A DNA stretch of 64,000 nt from Basidiobolus meristosporus CBS 931.73. Its lineage: Eukaryota; Basidiobolomycota; Basidiobolomycetes; Basidiobolales; Basidiobolaceae. The position numbers and the translations under genes were made by a program. How positions within the stretch are numbered: position 1 is the first letter of the stretch; each line of letters starts with the position of its first letter. The stretch lies in the NCBI GenBank assembly GCA_002104905.1, contig MCFE01000294.1, forward strand, positions 1 to 64,000. The letters run 5' to 3'. This document shows positions 34,347 to 44,337 of the stretch, in pieces. Below the pieces are notes generated by a model that searched no databases, was not told the origin of the DNA, and saw only the letters and a list, made by a program, of their open reading frames with translations.

Positions 34347-35089
34347 TGTTATGATCTGCTGCTTGAATGCTTAAGTTATATCTGAATCTAGTCAAATCAA
34401 TTTGTTATATGTTTAGCTTATCAGTATATCAGTATTATCTATTAAATCAGTAGCATTAGTCAGCAACTGAATCAGCAGATCCTTAGCAGACAGAAATTGT
34501 TGCAATTTAACAAGTGATTTGGATATAAGGAACCTATCAAGAAATAGTGATAATAGTTGAACTGTTGTTTATTCATAAAAAAGCTCAGTATTTATACCTT
34601 TGTAGAAGTAATACAGCTGTAACACTAAGTAGGAAGGGTTTCTCAATATTCAGGAGCATTCTGTAACAGTTTCAGGGTTAGTACATAATGTTTGGTAATA
34701 GTGCTAATTTGATCCTGACCATAGGGGAATAATCATAAGATCATATATCTGGAGAAAGTGGCAAAGTTAAGGCAGTAAATAAGTCCTACAGTGACTAAGA
34801 CTAGTCTAGAACTGTTAAGTAAATTTTTAGCTGCTGAATGATACTAAATAGTCCAATCTTTCAACAGAAATAGATACATTAAGTAGGATCTTATCAGGCA
34901 ATGATGACGCAATCAAATGAGTCATCAGCCTCAGCCTACATTAGGAAATACAATTAGTCAGCAATTGATCAGGCAAAATGTATATAAGAAGCTGCTGGAA
35001 CCTCAATAAAGTTCAGTTCAAGTTTTAGTGAATGCAATACTAGCTAAACCCCATATTCCTCTACAACTCTTATACCAAGACTTGTAACA
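34347..35089 (+). repeat. 3' LTR of Ty3 copy 29524-35089 (interrupted)
   Basis: 34347-34497 and 34872-35089 together form one LTR; the solo copia LTR at 34498-34866 and its duplicated target separate the two halves. Preceded by TTGGGGAGAA, the purine tract. Confidence 0.9.
34498..34866 (-). repeat. Solo LTR of the copia 17934-22615 family
   Basis: 369 bp, TGTTGCAATTTAAC to TCTTTCAACA, same length and closely matching the LTRs at 17934 and 22247. GAAAT is duplicated on both sides (34493-34497, 34867-34871). It was left by recombination between the two LTRs of a former element. Confidence 0.93.
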
Positions 35090-36584
35090 CTGATACCAGC
35101 ATGTGCTAATAGTTGTATGGCATTCACATCTGACAATGCCATCATTGTAAGGTGTCTAACCTGTCAGGAATCTACCAACATTGGGGGAAAGCACTGTTCA
35201 CACTTCAGATATATTCTGATAATACTACATCTAAATAAGCTCATGCAGTCCAACAAATATTGTGAAGCTATTTATTATTGCACTCAGTATTAACCAAGCG
35301 TAAATATATCAAATTTATTCAATGGCAATTATTACAAACAACTAAGAAGCAAAGGCTACCTTGAAGGATTGTATGACCATGCCATTGCCTTGGCACTTGG
35401 TGTATTCTCATCAAAGAAGTATTTTACCAGCAAATCCTGCTGGCCATTGATTCTCACCAACCTGAATTTGCTGCCTATCTTACAGTAGCAGAGCTAAAAT
35501 CTGATGGAAGTCTCACTGGTATCAAGGCCTAAATTGGCATCCAACCTGAATACCTAATTGTATCTGTTGCTGGATGAATTTTGTATGCTTTCTAGTGGGA
35601 TGATAGTAAGCAGCCACTATACAAAAGTGCATAAAATTTCCTACAATGGGGATACCCCAGCAAACAGCAAGATAGCCTGCTTTTCTGGGCACAATGGATT
35701 GATTGCTGTCTAATGTGTGAAATCCAGGGAACTTACTCCATAACTCAAATACATTATTAGTACCCATATGCCAACACTAAGAACATCATATTTCCGCAGA
35801 GAAAACGTGCAGAAGTCAGCATGCAATTGCAGCAAAGCTGGCAAGCTATAAGCCATTGGCCAGAATATGGAATTCATCACAAATTGGAGATACTCATGAT
35901 AGAGGGTCCCTGTTGGAGCAAAAGCTTTCCACTGGGAGCAATGCATTTGCTTCTCAACAATATCCCTACACTGCTGAACAAGATGTACATGCAGCATTTC
36001 AAGCTAAATGAGCCCATTGAGATATTGGAGAATTTTGAAGGAATTGGTAAGATATTACACAGTATCCCCTACCCTCAATACTTCTCACAGGCTTCAATCA
36101 GCATTTATATGCAAATGTAACAATACAAGTGCCACAACTGGATAAACTGGGTATATATATATAAGTGGCCCTCTGTGGCCACTACTACTAAGAGTACATT
36201 GGAAGCATTGGGAGTCATATGTGGACATTGTAGGAATATTGATTCAGAAGCAGATCATCAATGTCCACATGATGCATCTTCAGCTTTTGTGCAAAGAGTT
36301 TGTGATGGAATTTGAGCGGCTATACTACAAATATAAAGCAGAATGTGTAAATCTCTGCTGCTACTGTGTTCATTTGCTACTCCATCTTGCTTGGTGTGTT
36401 GAGAATATTGGGCCTTACTTCACCTTTTGGAAGTTTCCTGTGGTGCAGATATGTGGGGAGATAAGAAGCCAGTCAAGATGCAGGCATGACTATATCCCAA
36501 TCTCATAAAGAATACTACCTGCAAGTCCATCATGGATGTGATGAGCTGGCACATGGAGGACAGCCAGGAAGAGTTGGAGTTTCC
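35090..36584 (+). pseudogene. Tnp2-like transposase, middle (copy G, continues 28761-29523)
   Basis: Resumes at the ACVNS region (CCAGCATGTGCTAATAGTTG), then the core with the DGVFSSKKYFTSKSCWPL-like block near 35390-35450. ICIGD-like and YYHPT text lies in 35640-35770, PCWSKSFPLGAMHLLLNNIP at 35900-35980, and GWCVENIG-like text at 36221-36508. It is cut by the foldback element at 36585, with about 230 bp of the gene lost at that point. Confidence 0.75.
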
Positions 36585-37325
36585 TATTAGACTTGTTCTG
36601 TTGGATAGTGCCACATTGACCCATGAGTGGCAAATGATGCCATAGTGTGCCAGGGAGGCCAAGTGAACCTATACTTGGCCACAGAGTGTGAAACATAGCT
36701 CTGCATTTTCATGCAAAGCTGCCCCTTTGTTTCACCAATTGTGCAGGAGGAAATCCACTTTTTGATCTTTTTTTCATGTCAATGTTGTACAGGATGTGTA
36801 AGAGCACAAAAGGTTTGAAGATGTGCACCTGGTACTCAATACCCATGGCACTCTGAGTCTAGATCCTGTGACTTGAAACATATCACAAAAATGCATGGTG
36901 CTATGTTGGTCCACTGGTACTATCTGGTATTATATTTGATTATTAGCCCAATAGTGTGATCTAAACAAAGTACTTATAGTGCCTAATAGTACCAGTGGAC
37001 CCAGATAGTGCCATGCATTTTTCTAACATATTACAAGTCACAGCAGCTAGATTCCAAGTGCCATGGGTATTGAGTACCTGATACATGTCTTCAGTTCTTC
37101 AGTGCTCTTACACATCCTGCACAACATTGATCCACAAACAAACGTCAAAAAATGGATTTTCTCCTGCATCATAGGTGAACCACAGGGGCTACTTTGCATG
37201 AAGATGAAGAGCTATGTTTCACACTCTGTGGCCAAGTATAGGTTCACTTGGCGTCTCTGACACACTATGGCATCATTTGGCACTCATGGCTCAATGTGGC
37301 ACTATCAAACAGAACAAGTCTAATA
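36585..37325. mobile_element. Foldback (long inverted repeat) element
   Basis: An almost perfect hairpin: ends TATTAGACTTGTTCTGTT and its exact reverse complement are 18-bp perfect termini. The arms of about 340 bp pair with each other along their length, separated by a loop near 36930-36990. Short pieces with the same tip (TAGACTTGTTC) occur at 51560-51774 and 48190-48236. It interrupts Tnp2 copy G. The 65-codon frame inside (37063-37260) has no support. Probably a non-autonomous DNA element whose transcript would be a long hairpin. Confidence 0.8.
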
Positions 37326-37953
37326 TATTGGCTAAATACCAGAATGTTCTTTGCAGATATATAGGAGGTATTCATAGCAGTAGCAGCAGTAAGAAAACAT
37401 ATGTTTACTAGATGTATATGTTGCAAGTAATATAAGGTATATGGTAGCTTTGTAAACCTCACACTGAGCAGTTGTAAAGTTTAGGTGATAGAGGTATGTC
37501 AATTGCAGCATGTGTACACATTTGTAGAGGTTAGTACGCAGGAGGCCATAGTATTTTTGATTCACACTATATGAGGACTACCCACAGTAGTAGTGGGTGA
37601 GCAAATAAAGAGTGGTGGTTCTACAGTAAAGTATAATATTTGCACAAGGGGACATAGAAAAAGGAGATACCATTTGGCAAATTTGTATGGTAGCATCATA
37701 CAGAGCTGGCTGTAGAACACCATACTGCCATAATAATGCCATCAGAGGCTCACAAAGAGGCAGTCAAAACACGATTGAGTTTTTTACCATATAAGACAAT
37801 TGGATGTACTGGCTGGTTAGATCCACTCAAATACTTGTAAGGAGCACTATGACTGCAACAATGCCTTGCTACCCTTGGCAAAACACTGAACAAGCGCCAT
37901 TATATTTTATCAACTTTATTAGACTGTAAAATTAGCAAAATGCCAGTGTGATC
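37326..37953 (+). pseudogene. Tnp2-like transposase C-terminus (copy G)
   Basis: Continues from the ILAKYQNV region, then the FARC and YQQYKVYG-like block at 37380-37480 and the C-terminal VVVGEQIK-like text near 37590. A non-coding tail leads to the R LTR. It matches 59940-60480 of copy B. Confidence 0.7.
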
Positions 37954-39170
37954 TGTTGTGTTATATTATGATTAGTTTGGGGCTTGTTCTACAATGTAGA
38001 GGCTGATCAATAATATACAACAACTTCCTGTATGCTAATACTGATATAGTTTATTGAGAGTTTGATATACCAATAGAAGATAAAACAATCAATAATTTCC
38101 TCAATCTTAGGCTCAAAATATACTGTAGGCAGTGTTTATCACTTCTACAGCAGTGTTCTGACCTTCTGTCAACTAATGGGCTTATTACTTTTATAGTAAC
38201 TTTTCCTTATTTGGAAGTCACTTTCTTTTCTGAGAAAATATTTCCTCATATGGAAATTCTGAACTCCCATTTAACCTAAAGGGGTGTGTTGTAGAAGTCT
38301 CTAAAGGGGTCTTTAGACCTAAAGGGGTGTCTTTAGAGTAAAGGGGCTTCTTGTAGTGGTCTATAAAGTGGACTTTACACTAAAGGGGTGCCTAAAGGGG
38401 CTTCTTTAGAGTAAAGGGGTTTCTGAATGGGGTCTCTAAAGGGGTCTTTAGACTTAAGGGGTGTCTTTAGAGTAAAGGGGTTTCTTAGAGGGGACTTTTC
38501 CAACAGAAAAGTGGTAGATTCTTATAGAACCTAGATTGGATTCTTGTGAGCTTTGCAGTCGCTTTACTGATGTAGTACTGATCAATGTCAGAATACTCAA
38601 CAGTGCAAGTGATGCAGGGGAAGTCTTATAGCATTTAAACTTGTAATTGCAGTGTGGAGATTCTGGAAAGAGAGGCTCTCCCTTTATTTTTCAGCTGGGG
38701 AAGTCATATACATGAAAATTTTGAAGGATCAAAGTTTTTGGGCGATTGCACAAGCAATACATGTGATACAAAGCTAAAATATTGCAGTGGCGCAGATCGG
38801 ACATAGGCGCAGCACCTGTGAAGATTTCATGTGATTTGATTTGCTGGTTCAAAACCTACACGCAATCAAAGTCATCATAGTAATCCTAGCAATAAGGCAA
38901 AATTTATATAATAATTGGACTCTTTTGGTCATAACTCCTTGAGTACTGCTTCAGATGAGCTGTAATTTGAAACATGTGTTGGCTACTATGTGTTCTGTAT
39001 GACATAATATTCTTGGGTGGATTGCTTGTCAGGGTCTGGGCATTTGTTCTTCAAAGTTGAAAATTCTTGATCTTTCACTTGTGTGTTATGATAGCAAAAA
39101 GCAAAATAAAGAAATGAGTGCAATATTGATTTAGAGATATTGTAGTAATGGAATACTTTCCATTACCACA
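37954..39170 (+). repeat. Solo LTR of element R, copy R1 (1217 bp)
   Basis: TGTTGTGTTATATTATGATTAG...CCATTACCACA, with GATC duplicated on both sides (37950-37953, 39171-39174). The uninterrupted tail in copy B (GATGATCTCATTACAAG) shows that GATC was the target. TATATAA-like sequence lies near 38904 and AATAAA at 39105-39110, so the LTR reads rightwards. It contains an array of AGGGG motifs. No internal region of this retrotransposon is in the window. Confidence 0.85.
38278..38493 (+). repeat. AGGGG array in R1 (12 GGGG tracts)
   Basis: Irregular repeats built on TAAAGGGGTGTCTTTAGAG- and TAAAGGGGTTTCT-like units: 12 GGGG tracts in about 215 bp, spaced roughly 10-30 bases. The equivalent stretch has 11 tracts in R2 and 6 in R3. 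AGGGG is the stress-response element core bound by yeast Msn2/4. It lies about 400 bp upstream of the TATA sequence. Confidence 0.7.
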
Positions 39171-39195
39171 GATCCCATCGCAAGATTGTGTAGAT
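39171..39195 (+). other. Residual tail of Tnp2 copy G
   Basis: GATCCCATCGCAAGATTGTG corresponds to GATCTCATTACAAGATTGTC after copy B at 60530-60550, so R1 and the Ty3 LTR flank a remnant of the transposon tail. Confidence 0.6.
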
Positions 39196-39507
39196 TGTTA
39201 TAATCTACCCCTTGAATGTGTAAGTTAGATCAGTTCTTAGTCAAATCCATTAGTTATATGTTTAGCCTATCAGTATATCAGTGTTATTTATCAAATCAGT
39301 AGCATTAGTCAGCAAATGACTCACCAAATCTTTGTCAGACAGAAATAGATATATTAAATAGGATCTTATTGGGTGATGATGATGCAGCTAAATGAGTCAT
39401 CATTCACAACCTATGGAATTTCAAAAAAAATCAGTTCAAGTTTTAGTGAATACAATACTAGCTAAACTCCCTATTCCTCTACAACTGTTATACTAAGACT
39501 TGTAACA
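39196..39507 (+). repeat. LTR of a Ty3 family-1 chimera
   Basis: TGTTATAATCTACCCC...GACTTGTAACA, with a deletion between GTCATCATTCACAACCTATGG and TCAAAAAAAATCAG. It is followed by TGGTAGCAGCAATAACC and then directly by copia RT sequence at 39526. The same deletion variant, inverted, is at 45884-46152. Confidence 0.85.
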
Positions 39508-39525
39508 TTGGTAGCAGCAATAACC

Positions 39526-41444
39526 ATAGTACATCTTGAGTATACTTTGATTGGTTTAGGGTAATAGTCTGGGTACTTCTGTATATGGAGAACTTAATCC
39601 TTAAGTAGTAACTGAGTTGTCCTATATCAGACATCTTGAACTCCTTAGATAGGTGGATTTAGTCTCTTCCATTGTTTCTAGGTTATTGCCGGCTTTGATA
39701 GGATCATCCATATATAGAGTTAGTAGAGCTGGGTTTGCTCTATCTGGGTTATAATGTGTACATTAGTCAGCATTACTACTTTTGGAACTCAAACATTCCA
39801 AATATGAATCTATTTTGAGATTCTAGGCCCTTGGTGATTATTAAGACAACACATAGACTTTTTTAGCTTGCAGACCAAATGGGAGTTATCTTGCACAGCA
39901 AACCTATCAGGCTTGTACATATACATATCCTTATCAAGGTCTCCATTTAAAATTGCCTTTTTTACATCCATTTGATAAATAGAAAGCAGATATTTAATCA
40001 TATTTTGACTAATCTCTGGGCAGTTTCTTGGCATATGCTGTACACATAAACATTCTTAGATGTTCTGCACCTGGACCAAGTCTATACCATGCTTCAAATG
40101 GAGTTGGATCACTAAGTATTCTGTTATTACTCCTATTTTTAAGATATATTACTGTGGCAACTGATTCAACCCAAAAATTTTAAGATAATTTTTGATCATT
40201 CATCATAGATCTTGCCATATCAATTATTGATATGTTTGTGCATTCTGCTACTCCATTTTTCTATGGGGAGTAAGGTACAGTAGTCTCTTGCTTTATCCCA
40301 TGAATTTTGCAGAAGTGGATGAAGAGTTTTGAGGTATATTATCCCCCATTGTCAGAACGTATTTTCTTGATTTTTTCACTAGTTTCTCTCACTACCAGCT
40401 TTAAACTCCCTGAGCTTAGACAGAGCTTCTTCCTTTCTCACCATGAAGTAGACCTACATGTATCTTGTGTAATCCACAGGAAAGTGGTTAAATACCTCAT
40501 CCCACCCAAGGATAAATTTTGCATAGGTCCACAAAGATCTGGGTGAAATAGATCTAGTTTTTTCTTAGTTTTTATTAACCCAGAGCTCTTGAATAGTTGT
40601 CTGGCTTGTTTCCCATATATGCCGGCTTCACAGTGCTCCAAATCAGCTGTGGTTCAATTTTAACTTCTGAAATTAGCTGATCTTATTTTTTTGAGACACT
40701 TGTCCAATGTGTGTCCTTTCCTTTTGCAGTAGTTGCAAAACAGGTTGCTGTTGCCTTTGTAAGGTGTTGGGTACCCCCTTTGTTGGCATCATTGCTTATA
40801 AAAGGATTTTCTTCTTCCATCTTATTGATGCTTGATTCTCCTAATTCTTCATCCAGATGCCATCCATATACATAATTTAAGGGCAAATACTTAGTTCTGG
40901 ATTCTAAAGTTGTTACAAGGCCCTATGACTTATCTGTCAGGCTATTCAGGATGGTTACTATCACATTGTCATCAGTAGTTAGCACACCCACAGATTCCAT
41001 CTCATCTACAGGCAGCATAATGCTGTTAATTAGATTTTCATTTCTTCTCCTGGCACTATCTTAGTAGTAAGGAAATTTTGTCTCAGATAAGTTTTCTTAG
41101 CAGCTGAACACAACTGGTAGGTGCCTTTTAATGCTCCCCAGGCATTCTTTGCTGTTTTTGCTCTTGATTGTTGAATTAGCAATTTGTCTTTATCATTAAG
41201 GCAATTGCAGTTAAAGGCACTTTGTTCTTTCTTTTGGTACTTTTTTAGGCTTCCTCTCCCATGTTTTTAGGAAGGCATTCTTCTCCCATGACAATATCCC
41301 AAAGGCCTCTTTCTTGTGGCAGCATCTTTGTCTTCACCTTCCACACTTAGAAGTGTGAACCCATCCAACTTTTGAGCAGAGGAAAAGGTTTCAGTAATAG
41401 CAGTAGTAGACATTGCAGAGAATCACTACTTGGGGCTCATATTC
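39526..41444 (-). pseudogene. Copia relic: RT, integrase, gag (second copia family)
   Basis: Minus-strand order from 41440 leftwards: gag (near 41000-41400), knuckle FCNYCKRKGHTLDKC (40683-40886), integrase finger and core near 40071-40650, and RT with MDVKKAILNGDLDKDMYM (39810-40034), ending in the middle of RT at 39526. RNase H and the 3' LTR are absent because the segment is fused to a Ty3 LTR. Protease is not clearly visible. Many stops. Confidence 0.8.
41429..41444 (-). promoter_or_regulatory. Half-tRNA primer-binding site, second copia family
   Basis: Element sense GAATATGAGCCCCAAG. The better preserved version at 62618-62632 reads GGCTATGTGCCCCAAG, giving a likely ancestor GGTTATGAGCCCCAAG, again the complement of the initiator tRNA-Met anticodon loop. 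Confidence 0.65.
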
Positions 41445-41793
41445 TGTTATACAAGTCTTGAAGATACTGGAAGTGATTTGGGAGGACCAGTAGAATATAC
41501 GGTTTGCACTTAATGCTTTATTGAATGTGGAAGTAGTGTTTATATTTTGATACAGTCTTGGCATTACAAACACATGGAAGAGGTTAAGGAAGGCCCCAAG
41601 AACATGTGTGCAAAGTTTGGGGCTGCTTGGCCAACTTTGAGACTTCTCATGTTCTGGGTACATGGTATTCTGGTGGAAATGTTTTAAGTAAGTCCCAATA
41701 AGGAATTTGGTTAGTATTCCCCAGAATTTGAAGGCAAGGATCTAAGTAACTAAGTTAGGTGAATGTTTAAGTAGAATTGGAATTTTTACAACA
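41445..41793 (-). repeat. 5' LTR of the copia relic 39526-41444
   Basis: 349 bp, TGTTATACAAGTCTTGAAG...TTTTTACAACA, related to the LTRs at 26276 and 62633. Confidence 0.85.
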
Positions 41794-42439
41794 GTGTGTG
41801 CACTGTGCCAGGAAATTAGGATAATCTCAATCAGGTGAATTGACAAAACCTTAACTTGACCCATTATAGGTAGTTTCCACTACCTCATATAGTGTCTATA
41901 TGATGAAAGTAACTGTTCCTGAGCCTAATATAGACATAAAGTGAAGTTGTCACCATGAATTAGACTGTTGCCCAGAAATAAGGAAACCTTAGATCTACTG
42001 TGAATGACAAAACCTTAACATGACCAAAAGTGGGTCCATTTTTCTCAAACAAGAAGCATTGGATAGCCTAGTGGGTATATATCATAACTTCAATCTGGCA
42101 GTTAGACTCAGCCCATTATTTAAGCTTATGCAAGGTATCAAAGATGATGATTACTATTTTGATCAGATTGTACTGATTTTAGGAACATAATTGAATAGCA
42201 ATGCACCTTGAATTATAAGTTACTACATCAGTTAATCAGCACAAGTGCACATACTGTTGGATAATATATTAGTCCAGTATGCAACACAGTTAAATCTTAA
42301 ACACTTATTTCAGATTGCACACCCTCAGTATGTATTTATTACTTACAAATACTTTGTTGAGTGGAAGTGTTGTACCTATTGAGTTGTAACCTTAATATTT
42401 ATGCTAATTTAGTCCAATAGATCATATTTGTTGAATAGC
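41794..42439. other. Unassigned sequence with an imperfect duplication
   Basis: No reading frame or domain. A stretch at about 41800-41880 recurs imperfectly at about 41963-42050; both contain a CTGTGCCC/CTGTTGCCC start and GACAAAACCTTAAC. Possibly a decayed LTR pair or local duplication. Confidence 0.35.
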
Positions 42440-42660
42440 ATTCTGTCCTGGCCAAATTTCTTGTTGGGATTTACTTCAATATTGTCACCAAAGTAAAAGG
42501 TACCCAGATTATAATCTTTCTCAAAGTTGTCAAAAAGCCCCCAAACTTTGTACACATATTCTTAGGACCTTCCTTACCATACTCTATATGTTTGCTTGCT
42601 CTACTTTATCAAAAGTATAAGTATCATAAGACTAAGAGTATACCAAAGTTGTCAGCCCCC
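42440..42660 (+). repeat. Copia LTR fragment, second family, plus orientation
   Basis: The reverse complement matches the middle of 26276-26610 and 41445-41793 (for example CCCCAAACTTTG and AGGACCTTCCTTA). The ends are not definable. Confidence 0.55.
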
Positions 42661-42761
42661 AATTGGCTCTTTGACCAACACAGAAGCTACCTGATTTGCC
42701 ATCAAATATCCCATTTTACCCATTAAGCAAGTAAATCACTGATCCTAGTCATTTGACAAGG

Positions 42762-43088
42762 TATCAGTATTCTGAAACCTGTGTAACATAGGGATACCAT
42801 ATATGATATGGAAATGGTAGGGATGGTGACACAGGTTGACCATGTGTCATGGGTACTAGCGCGGGTACTTGCCTAACATAGAAGCCCTTATAGCTAGTAA
42901 TCTTACATAAAGTGAGGGGTAACTTATGCAATAAGGTAAGCAGGTGTGATAGTCAACCAGCTTATGGGATAGTACTGATCAGGTAAGACAAATGGGATAA
43001 AACTAAAATAAGTGTAGTATAGATATAGGGAAGTAGAAATATGGGAATGAGCACATCTGTCAGTGGGTGTCACTGTCACCCCACTACA
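42762..43088 (-). repeat. U3 part of a Ty3 family-2 LTR
   Basis: Inverted copy of 48400-48735: GTAACATAGGGATACCATATATG, the rare GCGCGGGTACTTG block and CAGTGGGTGTCACTG are shared. It ends at ACTACA (43088), the LTR tip, and is truncated on the left. Confidence 0.65.
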
Positions 43089-43113
43089 ACACTGTTGCTA
43101 GCGGTCTCTATTC

Positions 43114-44337
43114 TGTTGTCTTGTATTATGATTAGTTTGGGGCTTGTTCTACAATGTAGAGGCTAATCAACAATATACAACAACTTCCAGTATGCTAATA
43201 CTGATATAGTTTATTGGGAGTTTGATATAACAGTAGAAGATATAACTTTGACTAATTTCCTCAATCTTAGGCTGAAAATATACTGTAGGCAGTGTATATC
43301 ACTTCTACAGCAGTGTTCTGACTTTCTGTTGACTAATGGTCTTATTTACTTTTATAGTAACTTTTCCTTATTTGTAAGTCACTTTCCTTTATGAGAAAAT
43401 ATTTCCTAATATGGAAATTTGGAACTCCCCTTTAACTTAAAGGGGTGTGTTGTGGAAGTCTCTAAAGGGGTCTTTAGACCTAAAGGGGTGTCTAAAGGGG
43501 TTTCTTTAGAGTAAAGGGGCATCTTATAGTGGTCTATAAAGTGGACTTTACACTAAAAGGGTGCCTAAAGGGGTTTCTTAAAGGGGTCTCTAAAGGGGTC
43601 TTTTGACTAAAGGGGTGTCTAAAGTGGTGTCTTTAGAGTAAAGGGGTTTCTCAGAGGGGACTTTTCCAACAGAAAAGTGGTAGTTTCTTGTAGAACTTAG
43701 ATTGGATTTTTGTGAGCTTTGCAGTCTCTTTACTGATGTAGTACTGATCAAAGTCAGAATACTCAACAGTGCAAGTGATGCAGGGGAAGTCTTATAACAT
43801 TTAAACTTGTAATTGTAGTGTGGAGATTCTGGAAAGAGAGGCTCTCACTTTATTTTTCAGCTGGGGAAGTCATATATATGAAAATTTTGTAGTATCAAAG
43901 TTTTTGGGCGATTGCGCAAGCAATACACGTGATACAAAGCTAAAATATTGCAGTGGCGTAGATCAGACATAGGCGCAGCACCTGTGAAGATATCACGTGA
44001 TTTGATTGGCTGGTTCAAAAGTTACACGCAATCAAAGTCACCATAGTAATCCTAGCAATAAGGCATAGTATATATAATAGTTGGACTCTTTTGGTCATAA
44101 CTCCTGAAGTACTGCTTCAAATGAGCTGTAACTTGTAACATGTGTTGGCTACTATGTGTTCTGTATGATATAATATTCTTGGGTGAATTGCTTGTCAGGG
44201 TCTGGAGCATTTGATCTTCAAAGTTGGAAATTCTTGATCTTCCACTTGTGTGTTATGATAGCAAAAAGCAAAATAAAGAAATGAGTGCAATATTGGTTTA
44301 GAGATATTGTAGTAATGGAATACTTTCCATTACCACA
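43114..44337 (+). repeat. Solo LTR of element R, copy R2 (1224 bp)
   Basis: TGTTGTCTTGTATTATG...CCATTACCACA with the 4-bp duplication ATTC (43110-43113, 44338-44341). TATATATAA near 44069 and AATAAAG near 44272. The AGGGG array at 43439-43659 has 11 tracts. It inserted into the end of the unassigned minus-strand frame at 44338-45634. Confidence 0.85.

Larger units (their letters stand above)
29524..35089 (+). mobile_element. Decayed Ty3-like element (family 1) carrying a copia segment
   Basis: LTRs at 29524-29892 and 34347-35089 (the latter split by a solo copia LTR) flank a gag-pol relic. CTGA is duplicated outside both ends (29520-29523, 35090-35093), and the host transposase resumes after it. 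The leader and first part of gag are replaced by a 407-bp copia RT segment on the opposite strand (29911-30317). It aligns along the rest of its length with the young element at 6708-11645. CpG sites of the young copy are largely TG or CA here. Confidence 0.92.

Noticed and set aside
37063-37260. 65-codon plus-strand frame as a gene
   Set aside because: It lies wholly in an arm of the foldback element and has no counterpart elsewhere.
38278-38493. GGGG-rich array as telomeric or satellite repeat
   Set aside because: Units are irregular, not TTAGGG-like, and the array lies inside a dispersed LTR with target duplications.
42762-43088. A separate solo LTR family with TGTGTAAC...ACTACA ends
   Set aside because: The inverted match at 48400-48735 continues into a longer LTR shared with 52937-53825, so this is its U3 part.
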